The translations under genes and the position numbers were made by a program. The notes beneath the pieces are model-generated. The model saw nothing but the letters and a program-made list of their open reading frames with translations. It searched no databases and had not been told where the DNA came from. This document shows positions 16,387 through 24,878 of a DNA stretch of 36,083 nt, in pieces; position 1 is the first letter of the stretch, and every line of letters begins with the position of its first letter. This stretch comes from Bacteroidales bacterium (GTDB taxonomy: Bacteria > Bacteroidota > Bacteroidia > Bacteroidales > VadinHA17): contig PLLX01000117.1 in NCBI GenBank assembly GCA_003141415.1, forward strand, positions 1-36,083, read 5' to 3'.

Positions 16387-17885
16387 TTGTTAAACGCTTT
16401 ACCAAGACATTTAATTATATCAGAAGCAATAATAGATTCATAGCTTGATTCTTCAGCGGCTATATCACCTGCAAGACCGTGAAGATATACTCCTAAAACT
16501 GCGGCATTTTCAGGTGTGTAACCCTGTGCAAGCAAAGATAGTAATATTCCTGTCAGAACATCACCACTACCGCCTGTTGCCATCCCGGGGTTACCGGTAC
16601 TATTAAAAAACACGTTTCCGTCAGGAGTTGTAATTGAAGTATGAGCTCCTTTGAGAACAATTGTGCATCTAAGCTCTGCCGATAACTCGATCTGTCTCTT
16701 TAACCGGAGGAAGCTGTTCCCGGTTTTTCCTGCAAGTCTCTCAAACTCCTTAGGATGAGGAGTCAGAATTGCATACTCCGGAATAAGAGAAAACCAACCT
16801 TTATTTAAAGAGAGAATATTCAACCCATCGGCATCTATTACAATTGGTTTCTTACATTCTGTCAAAAGTTTATGCAGGGCCTTCTGAGATTCAGGTTCTG
16901 TACCGATACCTGGTCCGATCCCAACTGCACTAAAAGAGTCAGTGTTTCCGATCTCAGAAAGATGTTTTTCATTTCTGTCAGGTTCTACCATAGCTTCAGG
17001 CAGTGCAGACTGAACAATTAAAACACCGCAGGACGGTATATGACAGGTTATAAGCCCTATGCCAGTTCGCAGGGCTGCTGAGGCACCAAGCACAGCTGCT
17101 CCCATTTTGCCCCATGATCCGGCAAATAAAATACCGTGACCAAAAACTCCTTTATGATCAAATTTCTTTCGTTTCTTAAGTAATGGAGCGACATCAGTTT
17201 TTTCTAAAAAGATGTATGGAGAGATTGTATTTCTGATTGCATTCTTGCTTAACCCTATTGGCAGTACCACCCATTCTCCGCCAAATTTAGCATTTTCAGC
17301 AAACATGAACGAGATTTTTGGAAACTGAAAACTCAGTGTATAGTCAGCTGAAACTATATAATCATAGTTATTCGTAGTATTATCTTCGCCAAACAACCCT
17401 GAAGGAATATCAACTGAAATAATTGTTGCTTCGGTACTATTGATATGTTTTATAACTTCTCTAGCCAGACCTTCCACCGGACGCGTGAGTCCTGACCCGA
17501 AAATTGCATCAATAATAATATCCCTGGAAGAGATAACAGGAATCTGATCAGTTCCGGTAAGTGAATTAACCTGCACATGAGTTTCCGATTTCAGGCGCCT
17601 CAGGTTTGTTTTCCAGTCTTCAGAAGTTTTTTCGGTAAACTCAACATAATAGACCCCAGTTTCATACCGGTTGGATTCGAGTAACCGTGCAATGGCAAGA
17701 CCATCGCCACCATTATTACCAGGGCCAACAAAAATGAAGATATGTCGGGATCTTTCAAAACTGGCCAGGTACCATTTGAGTATATGCCCTGCAGCCCTTT
17801 CCATAAGATCGATTGAAGCTATAGGTTCCTCTTTTATGGTGTATTCATCAATTTGTTTTATCTGATCACTTCTAAAAAGTTTCAT
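16368..17885 (-). CDS. nnr: Bifunctional NAD(P)H-hydrate epimerase / ADP-dependent dehydratase
   Basis: 505 residues, the usual bifunctional length. The N-terminal half (about 1-215, YjeF_N) has VGPGNNGGDGLAIARLL and SVDIPSGL; the C-terminal half (about 225-500, ribokinase-like) has FAGSWGKMGAAVLGA, VGIGPGIG, DADGLN, LTPHPKEFERL and NPGMATGGSGDVLTG with the catalytic Asp. It repairs damaged NADHX and NADPHX in the cytosol: the first domain interconverts epimers, the second dehydrates the S form using ADP. A -7 box lies just upstream. Its extreme C-terminus is formed by a tandem repeat array, so it may vary among relatives. Confidence 0.95.
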   Translation of the reverse strand: MKLFRSDQIKQIDEYTIKEEPIASIDLMERAAGHILKWYLASFERSRHIFIFVGPGNNGGDGLAIARLLESNRYETGVYYVEFTEKTSEDWKTNLRRLKSETHVQVNSLTGTDQIPVISSRDIIIDAIFGSGLTRPVEGLAREVIKHINSTEATIISVDIPSGLFGEDNTTNNYDYIVSADYTLSFQFPKISFMFAENAKFGGEWVVLPIGLSKNAIRNTISPYIFLEKTDVAPLLKKRKKFDHKGVFGHGILFAGSWGKMGAAVLGASAALRTGIGLITCHIPSCGVLIVQSALPEAMVEPDRNEKHLSEIGNTDSFSAVGIGPGIGTEPESQKALHKLLTECKKPIVIDADGLNILSLNKGWFSLIPEYAILTPHPKEFERLAGKTGNSFLRLKRQIELSAELRCTIVLKGAHTSITTPDGNVFFNSTGNPGMATGGSGDVLTGILLSLLAQGYTPENAAVLGVYLHGLAGDIAAEESSYESIIASDIIKCLGKAFNKIRDKG

Positions 17886-17896
17886 CCATACATTTT

Positions 17897-17914
17897 ATTT
17901 GTTTCACAAATTTA
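17897..17914 (-). promoter_or_regulatory. nnr promoter -7 box with overlapping inverted repeat
   Basis: On the minus strand TAAATTTG (17907-17914) is a perfect TAnnTTTG, about 22 bp before the nnr ATG. It overlaps the inverted repeat ATTTGT-TTC-ACAAAT (17897-17911), which could be an operator. The -33 element is not clear (a TTG lies only 14 bp upstream). Confidence 0.4.
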
Positions 17915-18001
17915 CACTCTTCATACATCAATTAAAAGGATACATGCATTTTAGAATAAAAAAGAGCCCGGAAACCTGGTTTTTACTTTCAAAAAGATAG
18001 A

Positions 18002-18009
18002 TACATTTG
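18002..18009 (+). promoter_or_regulatory. -7 promoter box (TACATTTG) for the POT gene
   Basis: A perfect TAnnTTTG. The predicted start (about 18016) would place the whole 10-bp repeat array (18024-18093) in the mRNA leader of the POT gene. The -33 element is poor (a T-rich stretch near 17981-17984). Confidence 0.4.
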
Positions 18010-18023
18010 TTTAGGATCAGAAT

Positions 18024-18093
18024 AAGGAAACAGGTGGAAATAGGTGGAAATAGATGGAAATAAGTAGAAATAAATGGAAATAGATAGAATAGG
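18024..18093 (+). repeat. 10-bp tandem array in the POT leader
   Basis: Seven degenerate 10-bp units: AAGGAAACAG, GTGGAAATAG (twice), ATGGAAATAA, GTAGAAATAA, ATGGAAATAG and ATAGAATAGG. The period equals about one helical turn. It ends about 30 bp before the POT ATG and is purine-rich on the coding strand. Confidence 0.75.
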
Positions 18094-18124
18094 ATAAAAT
18101 ATATTTTACAAAATAAATATAAAC

Positions 18125-19909
18125 ATGTTAAAGAATCATCCCAAAGGACTATTGGTAGCTTTCTTCTCAAATATGGGAGAAAGGTTCGGATTTTACACGA
18201 TGATGGCTATTCTCGTTCTTTTTTTACAGGCCAAGTTCGGACTTTCTGCTGAAAAAGCCGGTGGAATATACAGCTGGTTCTATTTCAGTATATATGCTCT
18301 CGCACTAGTTGGAGGGATACTTGCTGATGCAACCAGGAAATATAAATTAGTTATCCTGTCAGGAATTATTATAATGTTTGCCGGGTATATTATCATGGCC
18401 GTTCCAGGCATGACTCTGACAATCACCATTATAGGACTTTTTACCATTGCCCTGGGTAATGGCCTCTTCAAAGGAAACCTGCAGGCCGTCGTAGGACAAA
18501 TGTATGATGATCCAAAATATGCCAGGTTAAGAGATTCGGCTTTCATGATATTTTATATGGGAATAAATATAGGCGCTCTGTTTGCACCGTTTGCAGCAAC
18601 AGGGATGAGGAACTGGTGGCTTAAAACAAACGGATTTATACATGATGGAACCCTTCCATCACTTTGTCATCAGTTTATTAATGGCACGCTCCTGGATGCT
18701 TCAACATTTCAACGCCTGGCTGATAAGGCTAATCTGAGTGGTCATGTCACTGATCTTTCTACTTTCGCACATAACTATCTTGAAGTGTTTTCCAGGGGTT
18801 ATAATTATGCATTCGGAATAGCCGCCTGTACAATGGTAATATCACTTCTGGTCTATATCATTTTTAATAAACACCTTCCAAATAAGGAGAAAAAAGCAAA
18901 TGAAGTCTCAGAAAAAGTTGAATTCAATATGGGAATCCTTATTGTTGCAATCGGAGCAATGGGGATAACAGCATTTGGATTGCATTTCATCAGGCAGGTT
19001 GGCTGGACCGCAGGATTTGCTTTTGGTCTGTTTGCAGCATTTGTGACATGGATAGTCCTTACTGCCAGGAAAGAAGAGCTGTCAAGGATTGTAGCTCTTA
19101 TTCTCGTTTTTGTTGTTGTAATATTTTTCTGGATGTCATTCCATCAGAATGGATTAACACTTACCCTCTTTGCCCGTGATTACAGTGCAAAGTCCGTCAA
19201 CCCGTTCACAAATCTATTCTTCAACATTATATCTCTTCTTGCAGTTTGTGGGTCTGTTGCAGGACTTGTACTCCTACTAAGGAAGAATGTTGGGATAATA
19301 ATCAGAGTATTCGGAGGAGTGTTATTAACAGTAGCACTTGTAGTTGCATATTTCAGGGTCGTAAATGCAGCTAACATGAATGCAATCTCCCCTGAAATAT
19401 TTCAGTCTTTCAATCCATTATTTGTTGTGGCACTTACCTTTCCTGTAATGGGATTTTTTGCCTGGCTTAACAAGAAAAACATTGAGCTTTCAGTCCCGAG
19501 AAAAATTGGATTCGGAATGATAATAGCCACTGTAGGGTTTATCATTCTGTTAGTCAGTTCCTTAAATCTTGCTTCACCTCTCCTTCTCAACGGATCACCG
19601 GTTCCTGATACTGAAAGAGTTTCATCATACTGGCTCATCAGTATTTACCTGGTGCTTACAATTGCCGAACTATTCCTTAGTCCGATGGGCTTATCATTCG
19701 TATCAAAAGTTGCCCCTTCCCGTTTCCAGGGACTAATGCAGGGTGGCTGGCTTCTTGCAACCGCTGTGGGAAATAAGCTGCTTTTTGTAGGAACACTTCT
19801 CTGGGATAAAGTTGAACTATGGCAGCTCTGGCTGGTGTTTATCATTTGCTGCCTCACATCCGCTATCTTTATCTTCTCAATTCTTAAAAGACTTGAGAAA
19901 GAGGGATAA
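18125..19909 (+). CDS. POT/PTR2-family peptide transporter
   Basis: 594 residues with twelve to fourteen helices. The first helix holds the family signature FFSNMGERFGFYTMMAIL (ExxERxxY-type, here NMGERFGFY), and FYMGINIGALFAPFA matches the second PTR2 motif. POT proteins import di- and tripeptides with protons through the inner membrane. A roughly 75-residue hydrophilic stretch between helices 5 and 6 (WWLKTNGFIHDGTLP onward) is longer than in the E. coli type and is typical of Bacteroidota members. Its mRNA leader is made of a 10-bp repeat array. Together with PepD it suggests active use of peptides. Confidence 0.92.
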   Translation: MLKNHPKGLLVAFFSNMGERFGFYTMMAILVLFLQAKFGLSAEKAGGIYSWFYFSIYALALVGGILADATRKYKLVILSGIIIMFAGYIIMAVPGMTLTITIIGLFTIALGNGLFKGNLQAVVGQMYDDPKYARLRDSAFMIFYMGINIGALFAPFAATGMRNWWLKTNGFIHDGTLPSLCHQFINGTLLDASTFQRLADKANLSGHVTDLSTFAHNYLEVFSRGYNYAFGIAACTMVISLLVYIIFNKHLPNKEKKANEVSEKVEFNMGILIVAIGAMGITAFGLHFIRQVGWTAGFAFGLFAAFVTWIVLTARKEELSRIVALILVFVVVIFFWMSFHQNGLTLTLFARDYSAKSVNPFTNLFFNIISLLAVCGSVAGLVLLLRKNVGIIIRVFGGVLLTVALVVAYFRVVNAANMNAISPEIFQSFNPLFVVALTFPVMGFFAWLNKKNIELSVPRKIGFGMIIATVGFIILLVSSLNLASPLLLNGSPVPDTERVSSYWLISIYLVLTIAELFLSPMGLSFVSKVAPSRFQGLMQGGWLLATAVGNKLLFVGTLLWDKVELWQLWLVFIICCLTSAIFIFSILKRLEKEG

Positions 19910-19913
19910 GAAT

Positions 19914-19996
19914 AGAAAGCCGGAAGCCGGAAGCCGGAAGTCGGAAGTCGGAAGTCAGAGGATTTATATTACTTCCGGCCTCGGACTTCGGACTTC
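19914..19996 (+). repeat. 7-bp array folding back on itself, POT-thrA gap
   Basis: Six 7-bp units at 19914-19955 (AGAAAGC, CGGAAGC twice, CGGAAGT three times) are followed by a 15-base spacer and inverted units (ACTTCCG, ACTTCGG, ACTTC) at 19971-19996. The arms can pair into a long imperfect hairpin just after the POT stop codon, so it may serve as a terminator or mRNA-stabilising structure. Confidence 0.65.
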
Positions 19997-20024
19997 ATGC
20001 ATTTTTTCCCAATTTGTTTAATAA

Positions 20025-20058
20025 TTTGAATTTAATATAACCTTTTACCTTATTTTTG
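20025..20058 (+). promoter_or_regulatory. Promoter for the threonine operon
   Basis: TTTG at 20025-20028 and a perfect -7 box TATTTTTG at 20051-20058, with a 22-bp spacer (slightly long). The predicted start near 20065 gives a leader of about 60 nt that holds the hairpin at 20081-20098. Confidence 0.4.
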
Positions 20059-20080
20059 TTATTTTTACAACTGATTATAG

Positions 20081-20098
20081 TGCATCTTGTGAGATGCA
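20081..20098 (+). promoter_or_regulatory. Leader hairpin before thrA, attenuator-like
   Basis: TGCATCT-TGTG-AGATGCA is a perfect 7-bp stem with a 4-base loop, followed by TTTTCATTTTAT. It sits between the predicted transcription start and the thrA ATG. The shape is that of a weak intrinsic terminator, so attenuation by threonine-related signals is possible; no leader peptide rich in Thr or Ile codons was found. Confidence 0.35.
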
Positions 20099-20123
20099 TT
20101 TTCATTTTATATCGTGTTACATA

Positions 20124-22553
20124 ATGAAAGTTCTGAAGTTTGGTGGTACATCGGTCGGATCTCCTGAGCGGATAAGGGGAGTTAAAAAGATAATTGAATC
20201 GCAAGGGTCTCCTTGCCTGATCGTTGTATCTGCCTTCCAGGGAATAACCGATGATCTCAAACATTTAAGTGAGCTTGCTTCAAACAGGGATGATAAATAT
20301 GAGATACTGCTTGACAAGGTAATCGCCAAACATATCGATTTTGTCAGACAACTGATTGTCAAGAATAAGCAAAATATTGTCATTGAAGATATTAAGAATA
20401 TTTCCGATGATCTTAGAGAAACATTAAACGGGATTTACCTGCTCCGTGAACTAAGCAAACATTCCCTTGATCAGACCCTTGGAACCGGGGAAATATTATC
20501 ATCGCTGATAATAAGCAACTTAATAGACGATTGTCGGCTTATCGATGCCCGCAATTTTATAAAAACCGACAGCAACTTCGGATTTGCAAATGTTGATTTT
20601 GGCAAAACAGATACTCTTATAACTAAAAGTCTTGCCGGAGCCAGAAATCGCATCATAGTTCCCGGGTTCATCGCCAGTAATGAGAGGGGCGAAACAACAA
20701 CTTTAGGCAGAGGAGGATCTGATTATACTGCTTCAATTTTTGCAGCCGCACTTAATGCTGAGGTTCTTGAAATATGGACAGATGTTGATGGTTTTATGAC
20801 TGCTGATCCAAAAAAAGTAGAGAGAGCATATGCAATTGAAAGCCTTACCTATTCCGAGGCAATTGAGTTATCACATTTTGGCGCCAGGGTGATCTATACA
20901 CCCACCCTGCGTCCTGTTTATAAGAAAAATATTCCAATCATTGTCTTAAATACATTCAATCCAGGATCAAAGGGGACAATTATCAGCAATAAGGCGAATG
21001 ATAATCACATAAGCCCGATCAAAGGAATTTCCTCAATTGATCATATAGACCTGATCACTTTACAGGGAACCGGGATGGTTGGCGTAACAGGAACATCTAT
21101 GCGACTTTTTGGAGCTCTGGCCAGAAAAAATATTAACATAGTTCTTATAACACAGGCTTCTTCAGAGTATTCTATAACATTTGCCGTAAGTCCAACTGAT
21201 TCAGTAATTGCATCCGATGCACTAAATGAGGAATTCAAAATAGAAATTGATCATAATAAGGAATTAAAAATCCTTATTGAGAAGAATCTGTCAATTATCG
21301 CTATTGTGGGCGAAAGGATGAAAAACACTCCGGGAATATCAGCGACACTGTTCAGGTCGCTTGGCAGAAATGGAATAAATGTCATCGCCACTGCACAAGG
21401 TTCCTCTGAACTGAATATTTCTGTTGTAATTAAGAATGAAAGTCTTAAGAAAGCACTAAATGTTATACATGATGGTTTTTTCCTGTCCCGTTTCAAGGAG
21501 ATGTATCTTTTTATTGCAGGAACAGGATTGGTTGGAACCAGCCTGATGAAACAACTTCAAAACCAATATTCTACGCTCGTCAGTGAACATAACCTGAAAA
21601 TAAATCTTATAGGTGTTACTAATTCCAGGAAAATGTTTATTGACAAGAAAGGTATCCCTTTGGAGAATTACAGAGAAGTACTAAAAACTTCAGGTGAAAA
21701 AGGTGATATCTCGGTTTTCATTCAGCAAATGACAAGGCTGAATCTGAGGAATGCAGTCTTCATCGATTGTACAGCCAATGAAGATGTGGCATCACGATAT
21801 GGTGAGATTCTTTCAAAATATGTTTCAATTGTAACTGCCAATAAAATTGCCTGTTCCTCAGAGCAGAGTTATTATCAACAACTTAAGAGTATTGCCAATG
21901 AGCGTGGAGTGAGGTTCATGTATGAAACCACTGTCGGCGGCGGATTACCAATTATCAAAACTATAAATGACCTTGTTCTGAGCGGAGATAAGATACTGAA
22001 GGTAGAAGCTGTACTGTCCGGAACAATGAATTTTATCTTTAATGAACTAAGTCCTGAAATGCCATTAAGCAATGCTATCCGAAAAGCAAGGGAAATCGGA
22101 TATTCAGAACCGGATCCTCGTGTAGATCTAAGCGGAACTGATGTAGTAAGAAAAATTATGATCCTGTCGCGTGAAGCAGGTTATTCTATTGAAAGAGAAG
22201 ATGTTATTATTAATAAATTTCTTCCTGATGAATGCTTTAAAGGTGATCTGAATGATTTTTTTGAAAAAGTTAAAGAATATGATGCTGAGTTCGAACAAAA
22301 AAGAAAGGAGCTAACAAAACAGAACCGGAAGTGGAGGTTTTTTGCGACTATGGAACTGGGTAAGGCAAAGGTTGAACTTCTTACAATAGGATCAGATCAT
22401 CCTTCATTTAATCTTGAAGGAAGCAATAATATTATTCTTCTTACCACTGACAGATACAAGGAACTTCCAATGGTGATCAAGGGTTATGGTGCCGGAGCTG
22501 ACGTTACAGCTGCAGGTGTGTTTGCTGATCTGATGAGGGTGGTCAATGTGTAA
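20124..22553 (+). CDS. thrA: Bifunctional aspartate kinase / homoserine dehydrogenase
   Basis: 809 residues from the ATG at 20124 (an upstream ATG at 20094 falls in the leader hairpin and would precede the invariant MKVLKFGGTSVG). Kinase domain: KFGGTSVGS, TTLGRGGSDYTA, IWTDVDGFMTADP. Middle: two ACT-type regulatory repeats (GMVGVTGTSMRLFGALAR; NTPGISATLFRSLGRNGIN). Dehydrogenase from about residue 460: FIAGTGLVGTS (NAD(P)-binding), VTANKIA, YETTVGGGLPII, LSGTMNFIFNEL and GYSEPDPRVDLSGTDV. It makes aspartyl phosphate and reduces aspartate semialdehyde to homoserine, steps one and three toward threonine; feedback control by threonine is usual. First gene of a thrA-thrC-thrH set. Confidence 0.96.
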   Translation: MKVLKFGGTSVGSPERIRGVKKIIESQGSPCLIVVSAFQGITDDLKHLSELASNRDDKYEILLDKVIAKHIDFVRQLIVKNKQNIVIEDIKNISDDLRETLNGIYLLRELSKHSLDQTLGTGEILSSLIISNLIDDCRLIDARNFIKTDSNFGFANVDFGKTDTLITKSLAGARNRIIVPGFIASNERGETTTLGRGGSDYTASIFAAALNAEVLEIWTDVDGFMTADPKKVERAYAIESLTYSEAIELSHFGARVIYTPTLRPVYKKNIPIIVLNTFNPGSKGTIISNKANDNHISPIKGISSIDHIDLITLQGTGMVGVTGTSMRLFGALARKNINIVLITQASSEYSITFAVSPTDSVIASDALNEEFKIEIDHNKELKILIEKNLSIIAIVGERMKNTPGISATLFRSLGRNGINVIATAQGSSELNISVVIKNESLKKALNVIHDGFFLSRFKEMYLFIAGTGLVGTSLMKQLQNQYSTLVSEHNLKINLIGVTNSRKMFIDKKGIPLENYREVLKTSGEKGDISVFIQQMTRLNLRNAVFIDCTANEDVASRYGEILSKYVSIVTANKIACSSEQSYYQQLKSIANERGVRFMYETTVGGGLPIIKTINDLVLSGDKILKVEAVLSGTMNFIFNELSPEMPLSNAIRKAREIGYSEPDPRVDLSGTDVVRKIMILSREAGYSIEREDVIINKFLPDECFKGDLNDFFEKVKEYDAEFEQKRKELTKQNRKWRFFATMELGKAKVELLTIGSDHPSFNLEGSNNIILLTTDRYKELPMVIKGYGAGADVTAAGVFADLMRVVNV

Positions 22554-22554
22554 G

Positions 22555-22602
22555 GGTTAAGGTTAAGGTTAAGGTTAAGGTTAAGGTTAAGGTTAAGGTT
22601 AA
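22555..22602 (+). repeat. (GGTTAA)8 perfect tandem repeat
   Basis: Eight exact copies of GGTTAA starting one base after the thrA stop codon. It is telomere-like in appearance but lies inside an operon. A perfect array of this kind is prone to copy-number change by slippage. Confidence 0.9.
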
Positions 22603-22603
22603 A

Positions 22604-22641
22604 GGATTGCCACGCCCTCCTGCGTCGGGCTCACAATGACC
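22604..22641. repeat. GC-rich interspersed-repeat remnant
   Basis: GATTGCCACGCCCTCCTGCG...CTCACAATGACC resembles decayed copies of the palindromic, GC-rich intergenic repeats (the ATTGC...GCAATGAC type) found across several bacterial phyla. It separates two purine-rich arrays in the thrA-thrC gap. A comparable scrap (GTCATTCCGGGCGACAGAG...ATCTCC) lies at 31316-31345. Confidence 0.45.
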
Positions 22642-22668
22642 TTGCAAGTAAGATAGTTTGCACTGTTA

Positions 22669-22717
22669 ACGAGAAACGAGAAACGAGAAACAAGAAATAA
22701 GAAACAAGCAACAAGAC
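22669..22717 (+). repeat. 7-bp tandem array before thrC
   Basis: Seven 7-bp units: ACGAGAA (three times), ACAAGAA, ATAAGAA, ACAAGCA, ACAAGAC. It ends 2 bp before the TTG start of thrC, so it occupies the place of the ribosome binding site; the repeated AAGAA/GAGAA may itself act as a weak purine-rich binding site. Confidence 0.75.
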
Positions 22718-22719
22718 AT

Positions 22720-24093
22720 TTGAAAAGAAAACCAATAAAATATTATTCAACAAACTTAAAGTCACCTGAGGTAACATTCAGTGAGGCTCTACTCAGAGGT
22801 CTGGCTCCTGACGGAGGATTATATCTTCCTTCTTCACTACCATTAATCTCGCCCAGGGAGCTTGGGAGTTTTCCCTGTAAAGAATATCATCAGATAGCTT
22901 TTAATATTCTCAACAAAATCATTGGTAATGAGATAGATAAAAACGAATTATCCAGACTGTGCGCCGATGCTTATAACTTTGAAGTGCCGCTTGAAAAGGT
23001 AAATGACCGGAAATACATTATGCGCCTTGATCAGGGGCCGACAGCCTCATTCAAAGATTTTGCAGCAAGGATGATGAGTCGTCTTATGCAGTATTATTTA
23101 TCACTTAATGATCAACATCTTACAATACTAACGGCCACTTCAGGAGATACTGGCAGTGCAGTTGCCAATGCTTTTTATGGACTAAATAACATCAATGCAA
23201 TTATATTGTTCCCTGCAAACGAGGTTACACTTATGCAGCGAAAACAGATGACCACTCTTCAAAATAATATTAGTGTCATAGCTATTGATGGCAAGTTTGA
23301 TGATTGCCAGCGACTGGTCAAAATGGCATTTTTGGATCCGGCATTATCAGAGGTTTCACTCACCTCAGCAAATTCAATAAATATCGGAAGATTACTGCCT
23401 CAATCAGTGTACTATTTTTATGCTTACTCAAAGCTAGCGGCCAATATGGATGAAAAGGCGATTTTCAGCGTACCGTCAGGCAATTTTGGTAATCTTATAG
23501 GTGGACTTATAGCGAAAAAAATGGGTCTTCCTGTTAAGCAATTTATTATTTCAACAAATGAAAATAACGAGGTCCCTGAATTTTTAAAAACCGGGAGCTA
23601 TAAATTAATCGATCCTTCAATAAATTGCATATCCAGCGCAATGAATGTTGGTCATCCAAGCAACCTGGCTAGAATTGTAGCTTTTTATGGAGGTGTGATG
23701 GATGAATCAGGAATTATAATCAAAACACCAGATCTGAACAAAATGCGTGAAGATCTTTTCGCAGTAAGTGTAACTGATGAAGAGACAAAGATTACCATTG
23801 ATGAAGTTCACAGAAAATACAATTTGCTACTGGAACCTCATGGCGCAATAGCATGGAAGGGAATCAAAGAGTATATCGAATTAAATAAAAAGTCTACACC
23901 AGGAAAACCTCTTTACATTTCTCTGGAAACGGCTCATCCTGCTAAGTTCCCTGAAGAGTTACGGAAGATTTTAAATATTGAACCTCCCCTGCCCGACTCT
24001 CTCGCTGGATTAGAGCAAAAGCCTGAACACTATTTTTCTCTGGAAAATAGTTATACCTTGCTAAAGGATTTTATACTTAAGAATTATAAATAA
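22720..24093 (+). CDS. thrC: Threonine synthase
   Basis: 457 residues. No ATG fits the N-terminus; the TTG at 22720 gives (M)KRKPIKYYSTNLKSP, which aligns with the usual MKYYSTN start of the family. PLP lysine is Lys112 in GPTASFKDFAARMM; the phosphate-binding region TATSGDTGSAVANAF and VPSGNFGNLIGG are both present. It converts O-phosphohomoserine to threonine in the cytosol. It follows thrA after a gap filled with repeats and precedes thrH by 7 bp. The TTG start plus a repeat-derived leader may lower translation. Confidence 0.95.
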   Translation: MKRKPIKYYSTNLKSPEVTFSEALLRGLAPDGGLYLPSSLPLISPRELGSFPCKEYHQIAFNILNKIIGNEIDKNELSRLCADAYNFEVPLEKVNDRKYIMRLDQGPTASFKDFAARMMSRLMQYYLSLNDQHLTILTATSGDTGSAVANAFYGLNNINAIILFPANEVTLMQRKQMTTLQNNISVIAIDGKFDDCQRLVKMAFLDPALSEVSLTSANSINIGRLLPQSVYYFYAYSKLAANMDEKAIFSVPSGNFGNLIGGLIAKKMGLPVKQFIISTNENNEVPEFLKTGSYKLIDPSINCISSAMNVGHPSNLARIVAFYGGVMDESGIIIKTPDLNKMREDLFAVSVTDEETKITIDEVHRKYNLLLEPHGAIAWKGIKEYIELNKKSTPGKPLYISLETAHPAKFPEELRKILNIEPPLPDSLAGLEQKPEHYFSLENSYTLLKDFILKNYK

Positions 24094-24100
24094 GCGGACC

Positions 24101-24712
24101 ATGTATATTGTTTGTTCAGACCTTGAGGGTGTATTTGTACCCGAAATCTGGGTAAATGTCTCAAGCAATACCGGAATTGATGAACTTAAGCTTACAACAC
24201 GTGATATAAGTGACTATAATGTTCTCATGAAGAGAAGATTAGAACTGTTACAAAAATACGGACTGACTCTTCGGGATGTTCAGAATGTAATATCTCTGCT
24301 TAAACCTCTCCCAGGAGCTCTGGAATTTATTGACTGGCTTCGTACCAAAACTCAACTTATTGTGGTATCAGATACATTCAGCGAATTTGCTGATCCACTC
24401 ATCAGGCAGCTTGGCAGACCAGCCCTGTTTTGCCATCATCTTACAACTGATTCAGAAGGCAACATTACAGATTATAACCTGCGGCAGGATGATGGTAAAA
24501 AACATGTTGTTGAAGCACTTCAAAGCCTTAATTATAAGGTGATTGCCATAGGCGATTCCTATAACGACATTTCTATGTTAAGAAAAGCAGACAATGGAAT
24601 TCTATATAACCCGCCTCAGAATGTAGCTGACGAACACAAAGATATACAGGTTGTTAAAACATATGCCAGTCTTAAACGGATCATTTCGCAACTACTTAAC
24701 GGGGAAGAATAA
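24101..24712 (+). CDS. thrH: ThrH: phosphoserine:homoserine phosphotransferase / phosphoserine phosphatase
   Basis: 203 residues, the length of ThrH. HAD motif I is the unusual CSDLEGVFVPE (Asp7, with Glu9 in place of the usual second Asp), shared with Pseudomonas ThrH. Further matches: LTTRDISDYNVLMKRRL, LKPLPGALEFIDWL, VVSDTFSEF (motif II Ser90), LRQDDGKKHVV (motif III Lys) and AIGDSYNDISML (motif IV, Asp152/Asp156). ThrH removes phosphate from phosphoserine and can pass it to homoserine, giving O-phosphohomoserine. It is 7 bp after thrC. Since no homoserine kinase is present in the operon, it probably supplies the missing step (inference). Confidence 0.92.
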   Translation: MYIVCSDLEGVFVPEIWVNVSSNTGIDELKLTTRDISDYNVLMKRRLELLQKYGLTLRDVQNVISLLKPLPGALEFIDWLRTKTQLIVVSDTFSEFADPLIRQLGRPALFCHHLTTDSEGNITDYNLRQDDGKKHVVEALQSLNYKVIAIGDSYNDISMLRKADNGILYNPPQNVADEHKDIQVVKTYASLKRIISQLLNGEE

Positions 24713-24878
24713 GCCGAATTCCCAATTCTCGTAAATTATTATTAGCTTTTGTGTTACTCTATGTGGACCTTTAAAATAGCATAAAGTCAGTTTAAATAAT
24801 TAATTCACATCGGCGGATGAATAATCCAATAATTTCCTATTTTTACCTCTGTTCATGCTTAATTAACTAACCGGCACC

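Noticed and set aside
18024-18093. CRISPR-like array
   Set aside because: Units are 10 bp and directly adjacent, with no spacers and no cas genes nearby.
20094-20123. Ten-residue N-terminal extension of ThrA (MHFHFISCYI)
   Set aside because: It begins inside the leader hairpin and precedes the conserved MKVLKFGGTSVG start; the ATG at 20124 is far more likely.
22555-22602. Telomere or replicon end
   Set aside because: The array is internal to an operon with normal genes on both sides, and the repeat is short.
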